Part shown: positions 57,095 through 64,000 of the stretch, in pieces
Layout of the letters: the number at the start of each line of letters is the position of its first letter
Position numbering within the stretch: position 1 is the first letter of the stretch
NCBI GenBank assembly: GCA_032433595.1
Contig: JASWJB010000179.1
Span: forward strand, 1-64,000
Source: Conoideocrella luteorostrata
Taxonomy: Eukaryota; Ascomycota; Sordariomycetes; Hypocreales; Clavicipitaceae
Length of the DNA: 64,000 bases
Reading direction: 5' to 3'
The notes under the pieces: model-generated
Told to the model about the DNA's origin: nothing
Database searches by the model: none
What the model saw: only the letters and a program-made list of their open reading frames with translations
Made by a program: the position numbers and the translations under genes

Positions 57095-60000
57095 TTATTC
57101 GTTATCCAATTGCATTATCATAATCCGACCTGCAGAATAGTTCACCAGATAGTCAAAATAGATAAACTCATCCTTGCCATCCACCGGCAAGGCCCAATTG
57201 CCATCTGCAAAATGGTGAAGGAGAATGTCTCGTCTTGACACAGTTTTTTTTCGCTGGTCTTCCCACTTGGCCTTGTCATCAAATGTTGACTTGACCAATG
57301 ATTCGAGATACTTAGCACGAAGCACGCACTCCTCGGCCCACTGGGCAGCCTGGCTCTTCTCCACGCAAAATGACACGTTCCGGCTGTCACACGGAAAGAT
57401 ATAACATTAGTAACCCAGTAATAAATCGATGGGGTGAAACTTGCCTTGCTTCATTGAAGTCGCCACAACGATATTGGCAGAATGCGAGGGCGTAGTAGGC
57501 GTTTAAGGTATCGTTGTGTGCCTCTCCAAACATGCCAATGCGTGCATCAAGCACAGTCTTTTGCATTTCTACGGCTTTTGCGTATTTCCCTACGCTGGCG
57601 TAGACATTTGCTACATGAAACTTGCAGAATCGTGTGTAAGAATGATCTGGACCCTTCTCCATTTCCACATGTGAAATAGCCTCCTTTGCCATTGCTAAAG
57701 CCTTGATCGGAGCGTTTTCCGCCAGAAAGATGACAGCAAGATGAATTTTCGAGCTGTAGAATTCGAACTGCTGCTTGTCGTTGCGGAGGAGGCGTTGTTT
57801 CGTCTCGAGGGATTGCTGAGAAAATAGCCTGGCCTGGGTGTAATAGCCCTCATTGATTAACTGTAATGCCCACTGGAGGGAATTTCCTGTCAGAATATGG
57901 AATATTCTAGTGTAAATCTTATGTAAACGTACGTCATTGTATGCATTGGCCTGAAGCACATAGTCACGAACGTCGACTTGATTGTGGTTTGCTTCACTCA
58001 TGTACGCATCACGAAGCTTCGTGATTCGCTCGCCCATTTCGTGAGCCTTGTGTCTGTTCTTGATGCCTCCAGTTGTCCAAAGCACACCAGCGCCATAAGC
58101 AAGAATGTTAGCTTGAAGCCGTGGTAGGGTCAGGCGTGGATCAAGTGCTAAATCCTCTGAGGGGGCCAACTGTTTTGATGTTACAATGGCTTCGGACAGC
58201 CGTTGACACACATCTTCTCCAGTTGTAGCCAAATCCAAGCAAGACTGACTAAGGCCACTCTCATAGAGATAGGCTATAGCAGAGCAAATCATTTCGGCAA
58301 ATTGAATAGTCGGATTAATATTTGGCTGCGATTGTGTATAGACCTTGCAGATGTTCATGACGTGCGCAATAAAAGGGATATAACGATGGAACTCAAACAA
58401 AGGTACCATGATCGGCGAGGGTATAGGAAGATGCGCATGGATAAGGCCCACTGCTTGGTTGAAGACCAACTCAAGTTTTGAATCCTCTTTTTCAAGTAAA
58501 TTGAGAACTTCCCTTTGTACAGAGCGGTGTACTGAGTATACCACGCCAGAGCTCTTGGGACGAATTTCTGTCAAGTGCCGTGCGCTCAAATGCTGTCGTA
58601 CCATTTTCGCAAATCTGGACAGCAGTAAGGATTGAGTCGGAATGTCAGAGAGGCTTCGAGAACTTACAGAATTTTGTCAGACAGCAGGGATGGATCAAGA
58701 AAGGAAACGGATGTGGGATGAAAGAATATTGATTCCATGATATCTTCGGGTGACAGCATAGCCATGATATTGAACACATTTTGGGCAGCAGTTGGAAGTT
58801 TATCCAGGGCCAACCGGAAAACCCGGCTGACTGGTTTTTCATATTGGAAGGCAGCCGAACGTGTCGAGGGGTCCGACAAGATGTGGTGAGCAGAAACCCG
58901 TGAACTCAAAGATCTCAGGATATCGGGCAGAGCTGTGTGCATGTAGCTTTGAGATATGAAGCCCCCAAGTGCTACGAGGAGAAGGGGCAAGCAGTCAACT
59001 TCTTGACAGAGCTCTTTGACCAGCTTAATTTGGGTCGAGCCAGCTTCCTCTGGTAAATATCGCAATAGGAGCTCTGATCCCTCTTCCACATTCAGTGGAT
59101 GGAGATTCAGATGAGACGTTGTGCGCAAACTGAGATCGGATCTTTGAGAGGTTAAGATGATTGACCCGTGGTGACAAGGAGGCCAGAACTGATTTAAGTC
59201 AGAGGGACGACCCTCGACGTTGTCAAAAAGCAGGAGCCAGTCTGAATCTACAAGGAAAACAATTAGCAATAGGGCAAAAGGGTGAAAATTAGGACATGCT
59301 CACTTTCGCACAGCCACTGTCGAACCCTCTCAATGGTAAGTGCGTTCCGCCTAGACTCCGGGCTCTGAAGGGACAGCGACATCGCCATGTTGTTATATGC
59401 CGCAGAGATTGTTGCTTCGTTCTGGGCAGATAACCAAAAAACATATCTGAATTTGTCCTGAAATCGGTAAGCAAATTCAAGTGCCAGTTGGGTTTTTCCA
59501 ACACCCCCAATGCCATGGATCAAGAATGTCTTCTGGGATTTCACAGCATCTTGGACGTTACCAAGTATAAAGGACAAGTCGGTGTCACGGCTGACAAAGT
59601 TCGGATTGCGTGGGAACGGAACTGAAAACTTGCCAACCGGCGCTGTGTCGTTTCTCCTCGCCCGTATCGGCCTCTCGATGGTATCATTCTTCTCAGCAAT
59701 AGCACGAACATATCCCTTAATGACTCCTGAAATTGCGAGATATCGCGGGTCCAACCTGCTCGTACACTTCGCAATCGCCATGTGGTCCGCGTCAATGCTC
59801 TCCACTGTTTCGAGCGGAAGGCCGAGCTTCGAAGAAAAGTCGCCTACCACCTGAATGATTCGTTAGAACAAATTCGATATTTTCGTAGCAGAGAATTGTG
59901 AACCTTTTCATGGAAGCCTCTCATCCCCGTAATACCTCGAGCTTCTTGAAACGTATAGACTTGGATTGCGGTATCTTGCAAAATGGTTATGAACCTGTCG

Positions 60001-60829
60001 TGAATGCTTTCCAGTATCTCGCTATCTACTTCGAGCGATTCTATGATTTTTTTATTCGAATCACGCAGAGCTAACCTAGCTAGGTTTGCCGCAATATTGC
60101 CCCAAGCGGCATATGTACTGCCACGATGAGGGGTCGCAAGAAAGACAATTGCATTTGTCCTGCTTCTCATCGTTGAAGAGCGACAAATTGCCTGGTCGGT
60201 GTTAGGTTTTGCATACGATAACACGCGCACTACCGGAATGAACTCACTTCTTCCAAAACAATGCCGCCTAGGCTGTGGGCGACAAATATAATTGGATCCT
60301 GCCTATCACATTAGCGCTGGCACCGAACTGTACCACATACGATTAGCTGTACCGGATTATCTAGGTGTCGTTGGAATCGTACTGCCAAATCCTGCCCATG
60401 TTGAGATATGCTATTCTGATTGTTGGGCTTGAACAGCCCATTGATAACATTCGCGTCGAATCCATAAGTCCAAATTCTTGCGTTTGGAACGTCTTCGGCA
60501 AGGTAGTCTTCCGGCCAAAATATCCTTGTTGACTCGACATCTCCAGGTTTCAAGTTGTTATCAGAGAGTTTTTTGTCTCTGAATTTTGCTCGCCATGGTT
60601 TAGGTCGACTCGAACTAGCACTTTGGGAGGCTTCGTTCGCCTGCTCTACTGCGTCCCATGTATGCTTCGGATGCCCTCGCAAGCCGTGGATGAAGATAAC
60701 GCTGTACAAAGTGGTTAGTTGTGGCCTATCAATTGAGTAGCTGCTGACTCACTTAGCCTTGTAGTCCACAGCCTGACTGTTGGCACTGAGAGAAAGCTGG
60801 GAGAAACCTGTGCGAATTATATGAGCCAT
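57095..60829 (-). CDS. Fungal NLR: SesB-like hydrolase, NB-ARC, TPR
   Basis: Intracellular STAND-class receptor. Eight exons (60829-60753, 60701-60341, 60298-60248, 60191-59904, 59850-59304, 59247-58668, 58614-57445, 57383-57095) close in frame at 1120 residues. Residues about 25-290 are a SesB/PGAP1-type alpha/beta hydrolase: VIFIHGLRGHPKHTW, nucleophile Ser155 in FVAHSLGGIV, VFLATPHRGS and a probable catalytic His282 in ESIDADH. The NB-ARC follows with P-loop HGIGGVGKTQLALEFA (residues about 371-386), Walker B WLLLFDN (445-451), ILTSQRSD and the GLPL-like CLPLLLVALGG. The C-terminal half is TPR-like, with NVYASVGKYAKAVEMQKTVL and YALAFCQYRCGDFNEA as the clearest units. In fungi such receptors take part in non-self recognition and regulated cell death; the ligand is unknown. 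The last intron is GC-AG. Confidence 0.9.
57384..57444 (-). other. Probable GC-AG intron of the NLR
   Basis: On the minus strand the 61-base intron has donor AG|GCAAGT and acceptor GACAG, with a TTACTAATG branch-like site. It joins FNEA-S-RNVSFCVEKS in the frame that continues to the stop. A nearby GT (GTTTCA) would leave the wrong phase for this acceptor. Confidence 0.7.
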
Positions 60830-61412
60830 TGTAGGCACAGTTGCGGAGAGATACGGGAGGAGCGGGAGGAGCGGGAATGGCGAAGTCAATTTACAAGTTC
60901 AGGGTCAAAGCAGAAAGGGGAGGGAGGTTTAGGTTCCAAAATCTGCCTACAGAAGGCGAAGGATGATTTTTTTCTACAAACGCGTCTTGCTTGGACAAGC
61001 ACGAAGCCCAATCTCGCCCCTCAGAGGTTAGAAAGCCTATGTGTAACTCTTTTACACCCTCAGGTATCACCCACACCTTTCCTCAGGCAAACAAAATCAG
61101 ACCCTCGTCAAAATAGTTAGAATACAAGGACAATTCCATTGAACCAGATTACCACTGCTCACAATGTGATACTGTGGTGTCACAGGTTATAATATACAAT
61201 AATTGCTGCGCAATTAGAGCATGTTCTTTTTGTGTTGACATGTGGCTGGCTGGCGGTCTACACGTACACCGGACCCGTATTACTGGCTTACGAACTCAGT
61301 TGAACCATGCTGATATGTAACCCCTATAGCTGTCACGCTCTGGTGATATAACTAGGGTGTAGCTCAGACGTTGTGGGATTGTGAGACGTGTGATGCGTGT
61401 ATGTGCAGCTCG
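60830..61412. other. Intergenic upstream of the NLR
   Basis: NLR promoter and flank of the inverted-repeat elements. It includes a (GGGAGGAGC)2 stretch near 60855 and the first copy of the 38-base direct repeat. No gene seen. Confidence 0.6.
61104..61141 (+). repeat. Direct repeat flanking the element pair, copy A
   Basis: The segment CTCGTCAAAATAGTTAGAAT and the following ACAAGGACAATTCCATTG recur at 63164-63200 with few changes, in the same orientation and about 2.06 kb apart. Confidence 0.8.
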
Positions 61413-62112
61413 GAGTAACTAAACACGCAATAGCGGATTTTCAATCATGCAACAGCGACTAAGCCTAAAGCAGACGAAGTACCTTGCCCGCCGCCACACA
61501 CCAAATAGATACCTCATGTTTTTGCGTGCATCTGGCCTGATGACATCGTCTGGTGCAAGATTTAGCAGCATAATTTTCACCCTCGCGCATCACGAATTCC
61601 TTCAACCTGCACGCAACAAATTCGTAACGCCGTAAATTCGCAACGCCGCATAAGCTAGGGAACCCGAAACGCACGAGACACGATAGCATTAACAGTGGCA
61701 TTAACACAAAAAGCTTCGCCAGCGCTTCGCCGGCGCTATCATTATTAGTAAGCGTAACCAAGAGTAAGGGCAAAAGGAGAGGAAAGGCAGCACAAGCTCG
61801 TGAAGCTAAAGATACACAAATTCAAGAGCTTCAGAATGCTTTATTAAAGATGGCGGGATCTGTTAAGGCGCTTCAAGCCTCACAAAACGCAACGCACACA
61901 GCGTTATTGCATCGCCCGATTTACTATTACTAACCTCCTATAATGCCCTCTTGGCTAGCATACAATCAATGGAATTCTCACGCGGGTGCAGATGCACGCA
62001 AAAGCACAGGAGGTATTTTCTTGGTGTGTGACGGCGGCCAAGGTACTTCGTCTGCTTTTGGCTTAGTCACTGTTGCATGATTGAAAATCCGCTGTTGCGT
62101 GTTTAGTTACTC
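61413..62112. mobile_element. Terminal-inverted-repeat element, copy 1
   Basis: A 700-base unit begins GAGTAACTAAACACGCAA and ends with its reverse complement. The terminal inverted repeats are about 90 bases each (61413-61502 and 62023-62112), with only a few mismatches. The interior carries an open frame without ATG, about 100 codons ending at 61930-61933. It reads ...HKLGNPKRTRHDSINSG... then a basic KSKGKRRGKAAQAREAKD and a coiled-coil-like QIQELQNALLKM. This looks like the C-terminus of a DNA-transposon transposase, so the element is probably a non-autonomous derivative (MITE-like). The target-site duplication is uncertain: TA lies just inside the shared GAG...CTC edge. Confidence 0.85.
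61627..61933 (+). pseudogene. Transposase C-terminal remnant in element copy 1
   Basis: An open frame from just after an in-frame stop, lacking any start codon. Its composition (KRTRHDSINSGINTKSF, then KGKRRGKAAQAREAKDTQIQ) resembles the charged tail of pogo/Fot-type transposases. No DDE residues are present, so it cannot encode an active enzyme. Confidence 0.55.
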
Positions 62113-62162
62113 AATTTAAAACTGTTGATGAAGATACAGGCCCATAAGTAATACGAGCTGCA

Positions 62163-62773
62163 GAGTAACTAAACACGCAACAGCGGATTTTCAATCATGC
62201 AACAGCTGACTAAGCCAAAAGCAGACGAAGTACCTTGCCCGCCGTCACACACCAAAAAGATATCTCATGCTTTTGCGTGCATCTGGCCTGATGACATCGT
62301 CTGGTGCAAGCTACTAGCAGCATAATTTTCACCCTCGCGCATCACAAATTCCTTTAACCTGCACGTAATAAATTCGTAACGCTGTAAATTCGCAACGCCG
62401 CTTAAGCTAGGGAACCCAAAACGCACGAGACACGATAGCATTAACAGTGGCATTAACACAAGGAGCTTCGCCGGCGCTTTCATCATCAGTAAGCGTAGCC
62501 GGGAGTAAGGGCAAAAGGAGAGGAAAGGCGGCATAAGCTCGTGAAGCTAAAGATACACAAATTCAAGAGCTTTAGAATGCTTTATTAAAGATGGCGGGAT
62601 CTGTTAAGGCGCTTCAAGCCTCACAAAACGCAACGCACACAGTGTTATTGCATCGCCTGATTTACTATCACTTCTCACGCGAGTGCAGATGCACGCAAAA
62701 ACACAAGAGGTATTTTTTTTAGTGTGTGGCGGCGGGCAAGATACTTCGTCTGCTTTTGGGTGTTTAGTTACTC
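62163..62773. mobile_element. Terminal-inverted-repeat element, copy 2
   Basis: A second copy in the same orientation, 611 bases, 50 bases after copy 1. The left terminal repeat is nearly intact. The right one lacks the inner CTTAGTC...CGCTGTTGC part but keeps GTGTTTAGTTACTC at its tip. Relative to copy 1 the interior has lost about 11 bases in the GCTTCGCC repeat, and two codons have become stops (CAA to TAA, CAG to TAG), both CpA-to-TpA changes. Confidence 0.85.
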
Positions 62774-63244
62774 TTTTAAATTAGCGTGCGGCGGGATTTC
62801 CATTGGTCAAGATCCTGGATTGAAAACTGTCGCAAAGATACTCCGTGGGTTTTGCTATTTGTTATTTGCTACTTGCTATGTGCTATAAATCATGATGATT
62901 TCTGCCAATCAAGAAAGGCTCATTACGGTGCCTTTCTGTATCTTTCGCTGAAACAAACTTTCATCATTCAACAAAGACTCAGCTTGTCGAGCATGACGGC
63001 GTGACTACGAGCCAGCATTCTCAATCCTACTGTCTTACAAATGTGTTACAGATCACAGTGAGCCGGTTACGGATTCTGACCCCTGGAGATATCGTGAGAC
63101 AACCTTCCGAGTCCGATGACGGAATTCATAGATAGTAGTCATCTATAAGAAGAGGTCTAATTCCTCGTCAATTAGATAGAATACAAGGACAATTCCACTG
63201 CTTAGATCTTCCATAGCTGCTCACTTCGTGACACCTACTCATTT
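62774..63244. other. Promoter-side DNA of the SDR gene
   Basis: Follows element copy 2 and contains copy B of the 38-base direct repeat 45 bases before the SDR start. No gene seen. Confidence 0.55.
63164..63200 (+). repeat. Direct repeat flanking the element pair, copy B
   Basis: Matches 61104-61141 over CTCGTCA...TAGAATACAAGGACAATTCCAYTG. Further, weaker similarity continues after it (GCTGCTCAC...TGAC). Confidence 0.8.
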
Positions 63245-64000
63245 ATGAACCCAGAACGTGTCGGGCCCTCATTAAATGGGCAAGTCGCCCTCATCACTGG
63301 CGCCGGGCGCGGCATAGGAAAAGCAATTTCTCTCGCCTTCGCTCGAGCCGGCGCAAACGTAGTTTGCTTAGCTAGATCCATATCTCAAATTGAAGAAGTA
63401 GTTCAAGAAATTAGGCGGTCGAATCTACCTGACGCCATCGCAATTTCTGCTGACGTTTCTCGGGGTTCGGACCTTCGCGAGGCTGTAGCAAGAGTCACAG
63501 AGAAGTTTGGCAAGATTGACATCCTAGTCAACAACGCGGGGGTCGATAGGGTAGGCTCGTTGCAGTATGAGCACGACTTTCAGGCCTGGTGGCAAGTATT
63601 CGAGGTCAACATGAAAGGGCCGGCGGCGTTGATCCATTTGGTGCTTCCTGGTATGCTGGACCGGGACCGTGGTACCATCATCAACATCGGCAGCCGCAAT
63701 GCGATTTCCAACCATCCTTTCATGACCGCGTATTCTGCATCCAAAACAGCGCTTCTTCGTTTTAATCAATGCCTTGGCCTGGAGCTCAAAGGATCCAAGG
63801 TGTGCACCTTTTATCTGCATCCTGGGCACGTGGCTACGTCGTTGATGAACGGCTCGTTTGACACCACGGAAGCAGCTAAGATTCCACGGCTGAAAACAAT
63901 GTTGGACTCGATGCACGCGACAATGGAAAACAGCGACCCCAAGGGTGCCGAGCTAGCCGCAAAATCTGCCGTAATGCTGGCGTCCGTCCGAGAAGCGTAT
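63245..64000 (+). CDS. Short-chain dehydrogenase/reductase, partial at window end
   Basis: NAD(P)-dependent oxidoreductase of the classical SDR family. The open frame starts at MNPERVGPSLNG and runs 252 codons without a stop to the window edge, so the C-terminus is missing. Cofactor motif TGAGRGIG at residues 19-26, NNAG after ILV, the central Ser in IINIGSRNA, and the catalytic YSASK are all present. The post-catalytic HPGHVATSLM segment fits. No intron is needed so far and no targeting signal is visible. The substrate cannot be told. The promoter lies directly beside the inverted-repeat elements, which might affect its expression. Confidence 0.9.
   Translation, partial: MNPERVGPSLNGQVALITGAGRGIGKAISLAFARAGANVVCLARSISQIEEVVQEIRRSNLPDAIAISADVSRGSDLREAVARVTEKFGKIDILVNNAGVDRVGSLQYEHDFQAWWQVFEVNMKGPAALIHLVLPGMLDRDRGTIINIGSRNAISNHPFMTAYSASKTALLRFNQCLGLELKGSKVCTFYLHPGHVATSLMNGSFDTTEAAKIPRLKTMLDSMHATMENSDPKGAELAAKSAVMLASVREAY

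Noticed and set aside
62265..62534. 89-codon minus-strand frame in element copy 2
   Set aside because: Antisense to the transposase-like remnant. It also occurs in copy 1 by sequence identity and has no domain.
1..64000. CRISPR arrays or bacterial-type operons
   Set aside because: No regularly spaced short repeats were seen, and all gene structures are eukaryotic with spliceosomal introns.

Overview
The window looks like nuclear DNA of a filamentous ascomycete (Pezizomycotina; Hypocreales is my best guess, from overall gene content and style rather than any diagnostic marker). The support is short introns with GTRNGT/YAG borders and CTAAC-type branch sites, Zn2Cys6 regulators, a seven-helix 'fungal rhodopsin-domain' protein, a SesB-type NLR and a GH76 mannanase. 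No bacterial operons or RNA genes were seen. I modelled 23 protein-coding genes by joining exons by hand; every multi-exon model below closes in frame from ATG to stop. One further gene (SDR) runs off the right edge.

Layout. 0-9.7 kb: secreted GH37 trehalase, a family I inorganic pyrophosphatase with a secretory-type leader, a small C2H2 protein and a YbjQ-family protein, with long gene-free gaps. 9.7-13.2 kb: gene-poor. 13.2-32.1 kb: a Zn2Cys6 factor with an unusually central zinc cluster, the Fe-S scaffold ISU1 (apparently with an AT-AC intron), vacuolar dipeptidyl aminopeptidase, clathrin heavy chain, an alpha/beta hydrolase and a seven-helix membrane protein. 32.4-46 kb: a YwbE-domain protein with a C-terminal C2H2 finger, a second Zn2Cys6 factor, a DUF1640/Fmp32-like mitochondrial coiled-coil protein, a D-2-hydroxyacid dehydrogenase, S-adenosylhomocysteine hydrolase, eIF3h and a UPF0643 protein. 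47-54.6 kb: GH76 mannanase, then a mitochondrial block of SAM carrier, Ptc7-type PP2C and SDH2. 54.6-64 kb: accessory-looking DNA holding an orphan secreted cysteine-containing protein, an eight-exon SesB-NB-ARC-TPR NLR, two copies of a terminal-inverted-repeat element with transposase-like coding remnants and RIP-like changes, and an SDR.

How genes relate. Several nuclear genes serve mitochondria: ISU1 builds Fe-S clusters, SDH2 carries three of them, the Fmp32-like protein belongs to a family tied to respiratory assembly, the SAM carrier feeds methylation, and Ptc7 in yeast acts on coenzyme Q synthesis. SDH2 and ISU1 both have a CCAATCAG box upstream. SAH hydrolase and the SAM carrier act at two ends of the methylation cycle. 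The best candidates for something new are the AT-AC intron in ISU1, the NLR with its neighbouring secreted orphan and transposon debris, and the secretory pyrophosphatase.
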